Below are positions 1 through 7,437 of a stretch of 36,784 bases of DNA, one piece after another. Each line of letters starts with the position of its first letter. Position 1 is the stretch's first letter. Location: NCBI GenBank assembly GCA_017427165.1, contig JAFRTK010000079.1, positions 1 to 36,784 on the forward strand, given 5' to 3'. Source of the DNA: Clostridia bacterium. Its GTDB lineage: Bacteria; Bacillota; Clostridia; Christensenellales; Aristaeellaceae. Both the position numbers and the translations under genes were made by a program. Under the pieces are notes generated by a model that made no database searches, was not told the DNA's origin, and worked only from the letters and a program-made list of their open reading frames with translations.

Positions 1-15
1 AAACTCTTCCGTTTA
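1..15 (-). rRNA. 16S rRNA gene, extreme 5' end only (truncated by window edge)
   Basis: Read on the minus strand, the first bases of the window end in GGAAGAGTTT, which matches the conserved start of bacterial 16S rRNA (AGAGTTTGATC...). The window stops before the GATC, so only the first few mature bases are present and the exact mature 5' end is approximate. The strong promoter and long leader just upstream (to position 201) support the call. The contig probably breaks here because rRNA operons are repeated in the genome. Confidence 0.7.
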
Positions 16-172
16 ATCCTTAACATCTTTCGATGCTAAACTCTTTGGAATCTTCGCTGTCTTCATCTGCACCTCTCGGTACAGTTCCTTTGTTTGCGCG
101 TTTGTTTCTCTGTATCGTTTTCAAGGTTCGCTTCGCTCTTCCGGGGATTATCTCCCGCAGGCGAGCTTGACT
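16..172 (-). other. rRNA operon leader
   Basis: This is the transcribed leader between the predicted rRNA promoter and 16S. On the minus strand it contains CCTTGAAAAC (117-126), resembling the boxA-type antitermination region found in Gram-positive rRNA leaders. Close to 16S there is an imperfect stem (arms like TTAgCATC and GATGtTAA, about 24-43) that could form part of the precursor-processing helix. I see no credible coding region here. Confidence 0.55.
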
Positions 173-201
173 AATATACCAAACCCTCCCCCCTTTGTCA
201 A
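173..201 (-). promoter_or_regulatory. rRNA operon promoter
   Basis: On the minus strand there is a perfect -35 TTGACA (201-196), a 17-bp spacer, and a -10 TATATT (178-173) preceded by an extended -10 TGG. Transcription would start near 166 and run leftward into the 16S gene. This is one of the strongest sigma-A-type promoters in the window, as expected for rRNA. Confidence 0.8.
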
Positions 202-224
202 GCACTTTTTCACTGTTTTTTTGA

Positions 225-269
225 GAAAAAAAGAGGCCTTCAGGCAAGGTTTTTCCTTGCTTCGGCCTC
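225..269 (-). terminator. Rho-independent terminator after the SLOG/HD operon
   Basis: On the minus strand a hairpin with outer arms GAGGCC/GGCCTC (269-264 with 238-233) and inner arms GCAAGG/CCTTGC is followed directly by a run of T residues (232-226). It lies between the end of the minus-strand operon at 405 and the rRNA promoter. It would therefore insulate the rRNA operon from upstream transcription. Confidence 0.75.
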
Positions 270-404
270 CCGGTCAACATGTGGGGGCCCCTGCGGAATC
301 CCCCTCCCAATATTTTGTGGAACATCCCCGTGATTTTTCCGGAACAAAAAATGGAAAAAAACCGGGAAAAATGGTTCTCCGCCTGCCCTTTCCCTCCCGT
401 ATTG

Positions 405-2003
405 TCAGATGTTCAGCTCCGGCGCGTTGTCCCGCTGGTAGGAACTCCAGTTGCCGTTCTCGGTCAGTTCCTCCCGCGCCAGCAGCTCCATCAGCTCCTC
501 CGTCTGGCCGAACTGCTCCATCTGTGCGCCCACCGTCCGGAAGAGCGCCTCCATCTTCCGGTGGTCCGCCTTTTTCCGCTCCAGGCTCATCTTGCCGTAA
601 TAGCTGGCCAGGAAAAGCGTTCCGACTGATATCGTTCCCAGCAGGATTTTCAGGATCAGCCGCCAGGTTTCAGCATTCCGGACCGGAATCGGCGGATGCG
701 GGGCCAGCCCGCCGCACAGCAGCTCAAACAGGATCCCACCGAAGTACAGCACCACTGTGCAGGTCCCTGCCAGGCGCAGCAGCCGGTCATTCCGCACGCT
801 CTTCCCTTCCGTCCGCTGTCTGGCTTTCTCATGGTACAGCCGCTGCTTTTCCACCCAGCATTCCCGGATATCCCGGATCTGTTCCGGCGCCTTCCCGGCA
901 TTCAGCGCGCACATGGCGCACAGGATCCACGGGGTTTCCTGCTGCTCGGCCCAGGTCATGATCCGCTGCGTTTCGGTCCGGCTTCCCGCGTACCGCAGGA
1001 ACAGCTGCACCCGGAGTGCCTCCGCCAGCATCCGGTACTCAATATACCTCCGGTGCCGGTCCGACCGTTTGGCCCGGTTCAGGACCACCATCGCCGCCAT
1101 CAGGGCGATGCCGCAGAGGAGGATCATCCAGGTCAGGTTTGCTTCATCATATAGGAGGAATGTCAGCGCGACGGCAGTTCCCAGCACCGCCAGGATTCCC
1201 ATCGTCCGCCGGTATTCCCGGGCAAACCTCAGGCTCAGGCTGTCCGCTGCCTGCATCACCGCTTCCAGCTTCTTCATCACCGGGTCCGCGTTTTCCGTTT
1301 CCGGCAGCAGGCTTTCCCCGCCTTCCGGCGCCGTTTCCGCCAGCCGGTTGAATTCCTCGGTCCGCGTGAGAATCTCTTCCAGCTTTTTCCGGTCTCCCAG
1401 CATGTTCAGGGTTCCGGCGCCCGGATCCGCGCTTCCTTCCCGGGGGGTCAGCAAATGGAGCACGGTCTGGTTTTCCGCCCTCCGGCACGCCATTCCCCGC
1501 TGAGGCCTCCAGGCGCCCCGCAGTGCCGCGTCCACCATTGCGGCCGTCCCGCAGTCCGACTGGTTTTCGGTTTTTCCGTCCCACAGGGCCAGCAGGATGT
1601 GGCTGTGCTCCGTGATATAGAGTCCGGCCTGCCGGAACAGGGCATCCCGGTCCTTCTCCTCCGCTTCCCCTGTTTCCGCAGGTACGGTGATGACCGACTG
1701 GGCCCGTTCCAGCTGCCAGCGCAGCCGGGCCAGGTCCTTCGGCTCAAAATCCTCTTCGTATGCCGCCTGTTCCATCGGGAGAACCGCCCGCAGCGAAACC
1801 CCGACCTCCTCCGCCGCTTCAGCGCAGAGCAGGTCCGCACCCCGGGCCAGGGAACACAGCATCACCATCGGCGTATGCGGGCAGCGGGTCCGGAGCTTGG
1901 TCAGCTCCCGCTTTACCGCGTCCCGCAGCGCAAGGGTATCCCGTATCCGCGGATTCAGGTGCCCGGTTATTCCGATTGTCAGCGGTATCTTCTTTTCGTT
2001 CAT
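405..2003 (-). CDS. SLOG-like nucleotide-sensor protein with four membrane segments (SLATT-like)
   Basis: This is a predicted membrane protein of 532 residues if started at ATG 2003, just before the first conserved strand. An in-frame GTG at 2045 would overlap the upstream stop as GTGA and add 14 residues. Residues 8-60 carry GITGH and a SLARGADLL motif, the Rossmann-like signature of SLOG/DprA-type nucleotide-binding domains. Two hydrophobic segments follow (about 269-285 and 289-308), then YIEYRMLAEALRVQ, which resembles the motif after the paired helices of SLATT domains. Two more hydrophobic segments lie at about 408-428 and 449-468, and the C-terminus is charged. In known conflict systems SLOG domains sense or process nucleotide signals and SLATT domains are proposed membrane effectors. 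Here that role is inferred. The gene is translationally coupled to the HD/RyR gene upstream and ends at a terminator. Confidence 0.7.
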   Translation of the reverse strand: MNEKKIPLTIGITGHLNPRIRDTLALRDAVKRELTKLRTRCPHTPMVMLCSLARGADLLCAEAAEEVGVSLRAVLPMEQAAYEEDFEPKDLARLRWQLERAQSVITVPAETGEAEEKDRDALFRQAGLYITEHSHILLALWDGKTENQSDCGTAAMVDAALRGAWRPQRGMACRRAENQTVLHLLTPREGSADPGAGTLNMLGDRKKLEEILTRTEEFNRLAETAPEGGESLLPETENADPVMKKLEAVMQAADSLSLRFAREYRRTMGILAVLGTAVALTFLLYDEANLTWMILLCGIALMAAMVVLNRAKRSDRHRRYIEYRMLAEALRVQLFLRYAGSRTETQRIMTWAEQQETPWILCAMCALNAGKAPEQIRDIRECWVEKQRLYHEKARQRTEGKSVRNDRLLRLAGTCTVVLYFGGILFELLCGGLAPHPPIPVRNAETWRLILKILLGTISVGTLFLASYYGKMSLERKKADHRKMEALFRTVGAQMEQFGQTEELMELLAREELTENGNWSSYQRDNAPELNI

Positions 2004-2041
2004 ATGCTCCTGTCCCATCTCTCCGGCATTGCGGCGTTCTG

Positions 2042-4078
2042 TCACTTCAGTCGGTAAATGCGGACTCCGTCATATTTTTTCAGCAGCCGCAGCAGGCTGT
2101 TGAAGGGCAGGGAATCCTTCCCCTGCACCTCCGGCGGCAGGGTGGAATAATGCTTCAGGATTTTTTCATCACTGCTCCCTGCCGGCAGGGTGTTCCGGTG
2201 CATGCGCAGCTGTTCCCGCAGGTCGGCTTTCGCGCTGTCATCCGCGCCGGGAATCAGTGTTTCATACCGGTCCCCTGCGCTCCAGCCCATCATCTCATGG
2301 TCACGCACCCAGCGCAGGTGCTCCAGCGGTGCGATGGCTTCCGCCATCTCCGGAGTAAACCGGCCCAGCATTTCATAGTCCACCGGCTGGTCCGTATAGA
2401 AGCAGCCGATGGTGTTCAGGTACCGGTCGAACGCCCGGACCTGGTTGATGTTGCTGATCTTGTATTCCAGTGAAAGGCTGTTGAAATCCTGTTCCATCTT
2501 TTCCGGGGAAACACTGCCTGTCCGCCCGCTGTACAGGTAGCGGCTGTGCAGCGCCACCGCAAAATTATAAATATGAAGGAAGTTGCTCGTGGAAAGGTAG
2601 GTATGCTTTTCCCGGTAATCCGCCTTACGCGTCATGCAGGAAACCGCCAGCGGGCATTTCTCCAGGTCCACAATCTGCCGGATATCCCGGGTGAAACGCT
2701 GTCCCTTCTCCGCCATGTCGCTGTATGCTTTCAGCCGCGGCATGGCCTTGGCGTCTCCTCCGTCCTTTTCCCACTCCCTGTACTGCTTTTCATAGGCCCG
2801 GATCTTATCCTGCTCTGCCTGGTCATAATAATACTTCGCCCGGATCGCCTGCCCGGCAAAAGAGAAATCCACGGCCATCGGGTGCAGCTCGTCCCGGGAA
2901 TTCCGCCCGTATGCCGTCCGGTCCCAGCACTGCAGCTCATCGCAGAGCATCAGCAGCCACGCCAGCGGATGCAGTTCCGCCTTCAGCGGCGCCTTCAGGT
3001 CATCAGTTTTGTAGCCGACGATCGCGAACTTGAACAGGCTGTTGTGCAGCATGATGGCCGACAGCGCGTCAATATGGTATTTTTCGATTTTTTCCGCCTT
3101 CAGGATCTTCGCCAGTTCCTGGAACAGACGCCCGGCGCTGAAGAACGCGTGGTCCATGAAGTAGTTGTTTTCCTCCGGACTGCCCGCCTTGCTGCGGATC
3201 CTCCGGTCCATCTCCGCCTCCGTAAACCCGTAGGCGGCTCCCAGCTTTTCGGTAATCACAGCCGCCAGCAGCTCTGTCACGTCCCCGAAAACGCGTCCGT
3301 TATACAGCGTTTTCAGCTTTTCCCGTTCCGCGTCTTCAATCCGGACCAGCGGATAAACGTTCCGGTAGGCGATATATACGCTCTCCGGCCCGCGCTTTTT
3401 CCGGTCCACCTCAAAGTAGGCCAGGATCTGTTCAAAGGGAATCTCGAAGGGATATCCGACGTCATGGAACAGCGCCGTCAGTCCCCAGTATTCCAGGAAC
3501 GCGCAGGCACTCGCATGGCCCCGGCCGCCGTCCGCAAACCCGTAGTACCGGCTGAACACCTGCCGGAACCATGCGTTCGTTTCATAGATTGCCAGCCCCA
3601 GCGCGAAAACATACACCGAATGGGAATAATGGTCCCGGTGGCTCATCAGCAGGGAGGATGCGTTGGATTCAAACTCGGAAAGCAGCTCCACCATGGACTG
3701 GCTCTTTCCGCCCTCCCCGATGAACATCTCAATGAACGCGTAATAAACCGTATAGGCATCCTCCGCCACGCCGGAGTCAATGAACTTGGCAATCTCATTT
3801 TTCAGGCACAGCCGGTCCAGGTCCATCTGCATGTTATACGGAATCTGCCCGGGCCGCAGACTTCTCCCGGAATACTTCCGTTCCCTGTGCTCCGCCTTTT
3901 CCTTTTCCGCGTCATGGCGGAGCCCGGTGCAGCGCCTGTCCAGGAAGCGCAGCACAGCGCTCTTCAGGTCCATGCCCCGCGCTTCCCCTTCAAAAGGCGC
4001 CGGAAGGAACGGCCCCAGGTCCTCCCCGAAGCGTTTCCCGTTCTGCCTGCGCATTTTTTCAATTGCGGTATAACTCAT
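2042..4078 (-). CDS. HD-domain protein with C-terminal RyR-like domain
   Basis: A 678-residue cytoplasmic protein with no signal peptide or membrane segment. It starts at ATG 4078 behind a GGGAGG site. Residues 140-400 look like an HD-type phosphohydrolase core: HRDHYSHS (H147, H150, H153), then LFHDVGYP (H205, D206), LHNS (H345) and LCDELQCWDR (D380). This order resembles HD domains of the HD-CE type. Near the C-terminus, residues 585-604 read LEHLRW then MMGWSAGDR, the E-H-x-x-W...GW pattern of bacterial RyR domains, which are thought to bind nucleotide-type ligands. The stop overlaps a possible GTG start of the SLOG/membrane gene, so the two are one operon. A role in cleaving or sensing a nucleotide signal is inferred from the domains. 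Substrate and target are unknown. Confidence 0.7.
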   Translation of the reverse strand: MSYTAIEKMRRQNGKRFGEDLGPFLPAPFEGEARGMDLKSAVLRFLDRRCTGLRHDAEKEKAEHRERKYSGRSLRPGQIPYNMQMDLDRLCLKNEIAKFIDSGVAEDAYTVYYAFIEMFIGEGGKSQSMVELLSEFESNASSLLMSHRDHYSHSVYVFALGLAIYETNAWFRQVFSRYYGFADGGRGHASACAFLEYWGLTALFHDVGYPFEIPFEQILAYFEVDRKKRGPESVYIAYRNVYPLVRIEDAEREKLKTLYNGRVFGDVTELLAAVITEKLGAAYGFTEAEMDRRIRSKAGSPEENNYFMDHAFFSAGRLFQELAKILKAEKIEKYHIDALSAIMLHNSLFKFAIVGYKTDDLKAPLKAELHPLAWLLMLCDELQCWDRTAYGRNSRDELHPMAVDFSFAGQAIRAKYYYDQAEQDKIRAYEKQYREWEKDGGDAKAMPRLKAYSDMAEKGQRFTRDIRQIVDLEKCPLAVSCMTRKADYREKHTYLSTSNFLHIYNFAVALHSRYLYSGRTGSVSPEKMEQDFNSLSLEYKISNINQVRAFDRYLNTIGCFYTDQPVDYEMLGRFTPEMAEAIAPLEHLRWVRDHEMMGWSAGDRYETLIPGADDSAKADLREQLRMHRNTLPAGSSDEKILKHYSTLPPEVQGKDSLPFNSLLRLLKKYDGVRIYRLK

Positions 4079-4138
4079 GCAAGATCCCTCCCGGGGTTTT
4101 CATGATGGTTGTTGCCGTGTCCGTTTTTTTGATAAGTA

Positions 4139-4168
4139 ATTATATCATAGTGTTTCAATACTTGTCAT
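4139..4168 (-). promoter_or_regulatory. Promoter of the HD-RyR / SLOG operon
   Basis: On the minus strand there is a consensus -10 TATAAT (4144-4139) and a -35-like ATGACA (4168-4163) with an 18-bp spacer. The transcript would have a leader of about 55 nt before ATG 4078. The element overlaps the upstream region of the divergent rlmD gene. Confidence 0.6.
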
Positions 4169-4186
4169 CTGCCCGTTTCCCGTTTA

Positions 4187-4215
4187 TGGACAATCGGGCC
4201 TTTCCCTGTTAGAAT
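4187..4215 (+). promoter_or_regulatory. Promoter of rlmD-like gene
   Basis: TGGACA (4187-4192), a 17-bp spacer and TAGAAT (4210-4215). The predicted start of transcription near 4222 is only about 9 nt before ATG 4231. Translation is therefore either nearly leaderless or begins further downstream. Confidence 0.55.
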
Positions 4216-4230
4216 TGACCCGGAAACCAT

Positions 4231-5643
4231 ATGCGGAAACAGCGGAAAGGCGGGATCCCTCTGCAGAAGAACGATATCTTCCCCATGCGGGCGGAAAACC
4301 TGGGTGCGGATATGGAAGGCGTATGCCGCCATGAAGGCATGACGGTCTTTGTTCCCGGCCTGCTGCCGGGTGAGGAGACCGACGTGCGCATCGTCAAGGT
4401 GGAAAAGCGCTATGCCTTTGGACGGATGGAGCACCTGCCGGCCGATCCTTCACCGAACCGGAAGGATCCGGACTGTCCCGCGTTCCCCCGCTGCGGCGGA
4501 TGTTCCTGCCGCCATATGCGTTATGAGGCCACCCTTGCGGCCAAGCAGCGCCAGGTGGCCGACTGCTTCCACCGGATCGGCGGTATGGAGGTGGAAGTCC
4601 TTCCGCCCCTGGGCATGGAGGACCCTCGTGCCTACCGGAACAAGACCGCGCTGCCGCTCGGCGGCACCGCTGCGGCTCCGGTGCTCGGTTTTTACGCGCC
4701 GCGGAGCCATTCGGTCATCCCGGTCGGAAACTGCCCGAACGCCATGGCGCCCTCGGATGAAATTGCCGCCTGCTTCCTGGCCTGGATGAAGCGCTTTTCC
4801 CTCGCCCCCTATGACGAGACCGCCCACCGCGGGCTGGTCCGCCACCTGATGGTTCGCGTCAGCCGCGCCGGGGAATGCATGGTCACTGTCGTCATCAACG
4901 GGCCGTCCCTGCCCCATGGGCAGGAGCTGGCGGAAGACCTGAAGCCGCTGGGCGTCGTCAGCCTGTTTGCGAATATCAACACCGCCCGGAACAACGTTAT
5001 CCTTTCCGACCGTTTCCAGTTAATATATGGAAGCGAAACGCTTTCCGATACCCTCTGCGGGCTGGAATTCCGGCTCTCACCGGGCGCCTTCTTCCAGGTC
5101 AACCCGTCCCAGACGGAAAAGCTGTATGAAACCGCGCTGCGCTTTGCCGGCCTTTCCCCGGAGGATACGCTGTGCGACGTCTACTGCGGTGCAGGAACCA
5201 TCACCCTGATGATGGCCCGGCACTGCCGCTCCGCTGTCGGAATCGAAATCGTCCCGGCCGCGGTGGAAAACGCCCGGGAGAACGCGAAGCGGAACGGAAT
5301 CCCGAACGCGGAATTCCATGCCGGAAAGGCGGAAGAGCTGCTGCCCCGCATGGTCCGGGACGGCCTCCGCTGCAATGTGATCGTTGTGGATCCGCCACGG
5401 AAGGGGCTGGAGCCGGAAGTCATCCGGGCAATCGCCGAAGCCGGTCCCGACCGGGTCGTCTATGTTTCCTGCAATGTGGCGACCCAGGCGCGGGACGCTG
5501 CGCTCTTCCGGGAGGCCGGCTACACCGTGCGGAAGGTCCAGCCGGTCGACATGTTCTGCTGGACTTCCGGAATCGAGTCTGTCGCGCTTTTTTCCCGGGA
5601 AGGGGAAAACCCGCCGGCCGGTAAGGAAGAGCAGACCATATGA
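4231..5643 (+). CDS. rlmD: 23S rRNA (uracil-5-)-methyltransferase, RlmD/TrmA family
   Basis: A SAM-dependent RNA m5U methyltransferase of 470 residues, normal for the family. An N-terminal TRAM-like segment is followed by iron-sulfur cysteines in the pattern CPAFPRCGGC (Cx5CxxC), with a likely fourth cysteine in GNCPNA. The methyltransferase domain has PGAFFQVNPSQ, the SAM-binding DVYCGAGTITL, DPPRKGLE, and catalytic cysteine VYVSCN. Whether the target is 23S U1939, U747 or both cannot be told from sequence. The ATG at 4231 has no clear ribosome-binding site. Family alignment would begin near QKNDIFP, where a CTG at 4261 follows GGAAAGGCGGGAT, so the true start is uncertain. The last codons overlap the next gene by 4 bp (ATGA). 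Confidence 0.9.
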   Translation: MRKQRKGGIPLQKNDIFPMRAENLGADMEGVCRHEGMTVFVPGLLPGEETDVRIVKVEKRYAFGRMEHLPADPSPNRKDPDCPAFPRCGGCSCRHMRYEATLAAKQRQVADCFHRIGGMEVEVLPPLGMEDPRAYRNKTALPLGGTAAAPVLGFYAPRSHSVIPVGNCPNAMAPSDEIAACFLAWMKRFSLAPYDETAHRGLVRHLMVRVSRAGECMVTVVINGPSLPHGQELAEDLKPLGVVSLFANINTARNNVILSDRFQLIYGSETLSDTLCGLEFRLSPGAFFQVNPSQTEKLYETALRFAGLSPEDTLCDVYCGAGTITLMMARHCRSAVGIEIVPAAVENARENAKRNGIPNAEFHAGKAEELLPRMVRDGLRCNVIVVDPPRKGLEPEVIRAIAEAGPDRVVYVSCNVATQARDAALFREAGYTVRKVQPVDMFCWTSGIESVALFSREGENPPAGKEEQTI

Positions 5644-6497
5644 AAATGACACGAGTGATATTTGTCCGCCACGCTCAGTCTCTGCATCCGTACAGCGATG
5701 ACCGGACCCGGCCGCTGACAGCCGCGGGCCTGCGGGACCGCGGCATCGTGCTGGACATCCTGAAAGGACAGCATATCGATGCTTTCCTGGGCAGCCCGTA
5801 TCGAAGGAGCATGGATACCATCCGGCCCGCCGCCGATTTCTTCGGAATGGAAATCCGGACGGACGAGCGGTTCCGGGAACGGCAGTCCGGGATGGATGCC
5901 TCCGGAATGCTCGAAAAGCAGTGGGCGGATTTTTCCTTTGCGGAGGAAGGCGGAGAAAGCCTGGGTTCCGTTCAGCAGCGGAATATGGAAGCGCTGAAAG
6001 AAGTCCTTTCTTCATATAAAGGAAAGACCGTCGTCATCGGAACCCACGGTACCGCGCTGAGTACCATCCTGAATTATTATGACCGGTCGTTCGGCGTGGA
6101 TAGTTTCCTGCGGATTGTCCGCTGGATGCCGTATATCGTGGAGCTGGCCTTTGAGGGGGAATCCTTCATTGAGAAGACCGAACTCGGCCATGTGGAAAAG
6201 CAGGACCAGGCGATCGATTTTTCCACGGTGACCGCCTGCGGGGAGTGCTGCACTGGCTGTTCGAAAAAGCTCGCCGAGGAATGCCCCGGATGCCTGGAAG
6301 CGGACGGCGTCGTTCCGGAATGGGCCGGATCCGGCCGGTGTAAAATTCACGCGTGTGCCCGGGAACATGGGGTGCAGTTCTGCGGGTTATGCAAAGCGTT
6401 CCCCTGCAGCCGGATTCCGGACCTGATCCCGTGGAATCCCGATATCATTTCCCACCTGATGTACATGCGGGATGAATACAACCGGTACAATCCGTAA
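5640..6497 (+). CDS. Histidine phosphatase (phosphoglycerate-mutase-like) fused to a cysteine-rich DUF3795-type domain
   Basis: The protein has 285 residues and its ATG overlaps the rlmD stop. Residues 1-190 are a histidine phosphatase domain. The catalytic motif reads RHAQS (R10, H11) instead of the usual RHGE. SPYRRS, the acid region RERQSG and the second histidine in GTHGTAL follow. Residues 200-275 hold about eleven cysteines, including CGECCTGC, CPGC, CKIHAC and CGLCKAFPC, as in DUF3795-like putative zinc-binding domains. The phosphatase half would remove phosphate from a small metabolite or protein, but the substrate is unknown. The cysteine-rich half is usually a separate small protein, so the fusion is unusual. 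The gene is co-transcribed with rlmD and, after a 31-bp gap, a HAD phosphatase. Confidence 0.8.
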   Translation: MKMTRVIFVRHAQSLHPYSDDRTRPLTAAGLRDRGIVLDILKGQHIDAFLGSPYRRSMDTIRPAADFFGMEIRTDERFRERQSGMDASGMLEKQWADFSFAEEGGESLGSVQQRNMEALKEVLSSYKGKTVVIGTHGTALSTILNYYDRSFGVDSFLRIVRWMPYIVELAFEGESFIEKTELGHVEKQDQAIDFSTVTACGECCTGCSKKLAEECPGCLEADGVVPEWAGSGRCKIHACAREHGVQFCGLCKAFPCSRIPDLIPWNPDIISHLMYMRDEYNRYNP

Positions 6498-6528
6498 TTC
6501 TTTGGTGCCGGACAGATGGAGGAACAGC

Positions 6529-7356
6529 GTGAAAACACTGTATGTTTCAGATCTGGACAAAACGCTGATGCGGAGTGACAAAACGCTTTCGCCCTATACG
6601 GTCTCAACGCTGAACCGGCTGATCCGGAAGGGTGTCCTGTTTACCTATGCCACCGCCCGCTCCATCCAGAGCGCAAGGGAAATCACCTTCGGGCTGGAGA
6701 TGACCCTGCCGGCAGTCATCCGGAACGGGACCACCCTGGCGGACAATGCCACCGGAAAGCTGCTGTGGAAGGCAGTCTTTTCAGCGGAAGAAAAGGAGAT
6801 CCTCATGACCCGGCTGCCCGAGCTGGGCCCGTGCGGATTTGTTTCCACCTATTTCGGGGATGATATGATGAAATACTGCCTGGCCGGAGAGCATTCCCCG
6901 GGCATGTGGACCTATATTGAGGAGCACCGGAACGATCCCTGGTTTGCCGCGGTCGGCACCCTGCAGGAAATGTTTGCCGGTTCTCCCGGCTATGTGACCC
7001 TGGTCGACCGAAAGGAAAACCTGGAATCCGCCCGCGCGCGGATGAAGGCATACCCGGGCTGGGAAGTCGTTTTCCAGCAGGATGCCTACAGCCCGGATTA
7101 CTGGCTGGAAATCTGCCCCGACAACAGCACCAAGGCCAAAGCCCTCCTCCGCCTGAAAGCGGAAATCGGTGCAGACCGGCTGGTCGTGTTCGGGGATTCC
7201 GTCAACGACCTGCCGATGTTCGCCGCCGCGGATGAAGCGTATGCCGTATCCAATGCCATTGATGAAGTCAAAGCGGCGGCCACGGGCGTTATCGGCAGCA
7301 ATGATGAGGACAGTGTGGCGCGTTTCATTGCCCGCGCGGAAGGGTTCGCCAGCTGA
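6529..7356 (+). CDS. HAD-superfamily phosphatase, Cof type
   Basis: A 275-residue cytoplasmic phosphatase. I chose GTG 6529 because GGAGG lies 6 bp upstream and the catalytic motif follows at once. An ATG at 6472 would overlap the preceding gene and add 19 non-conserved residues. Motif I is SDLDKT (D8 nucleophile, D10), and motif IV is VFGDSVNDLPMF near the C-terminus. The long insert between them is the cap of the Cof/YidA subgroup, which hydrolyses sugar phosphates, flavin or pyridoxal phosphates. The substrate cannot be assigned. It is the last gene of the rlmD run and ends at a strong terminator. Confidence 0.85.
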   Translation: MKTLYVSDLDKTLMRSDKTLSPYTVSTLNRLIRKGVLFTYATARSIQSAREITFGLEMTLPAVIRNGTTLADNATGKLLWKAVFSAEEKEILMTRLPELGPCGFVSTYFGDDMMKYCLAGEHSPGMWTYIEEHRNDPWFAAVGTLQEMFAGSPGYVTLVDRKENLESARARMKAYPGWEVVFQQDAYSPDYWLEICPDNSTKAKALLRLKAEIGADRLVVFGDSVNDLPMFAAADEAYAVSNAIDEVKAAATGVIGSNDEDSVARFIARAEGFAS

Positions 7357-7380
7357 AACAATCCGGGAAGCCGTCATAAG

Positions 7381-7417
7381 AAGATCCGGCCGACAATCCT
7401 GTCGGCCGGATCTTTTT
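7381..7417. terminator. Bidirectional terminator between convergent HAD and permease genes
   Basis: A 14-bp perfect stem (AGATCCGGCCGACA at 7382-7395 with its complement at 7400-7413), a 4-nt loop and five T residues on the plus strand. On the minus strand the T run is poorer. It serves the HAD gene ending at 7356 and probably also the permease gene ending at 7438. Confidence 0.85.
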
Positions 7418-7437
7418 GTCCAGGTCGGGTTATTTTC

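Noticed and set aside
20..325. Open reading frame of 101 codons on the minus strand
   Set aside because: It runs across the terminator, rRNA promoter and leader and has no recognisable protein features.
2546..4105. Open frame of 519 codons on the plus strand opposite the HD-RyR gene
   Set aside because: Composition is that of an antisense shadow, with no motifs. The minus-strand gene has clear HD and RyR motifs and a promoter.
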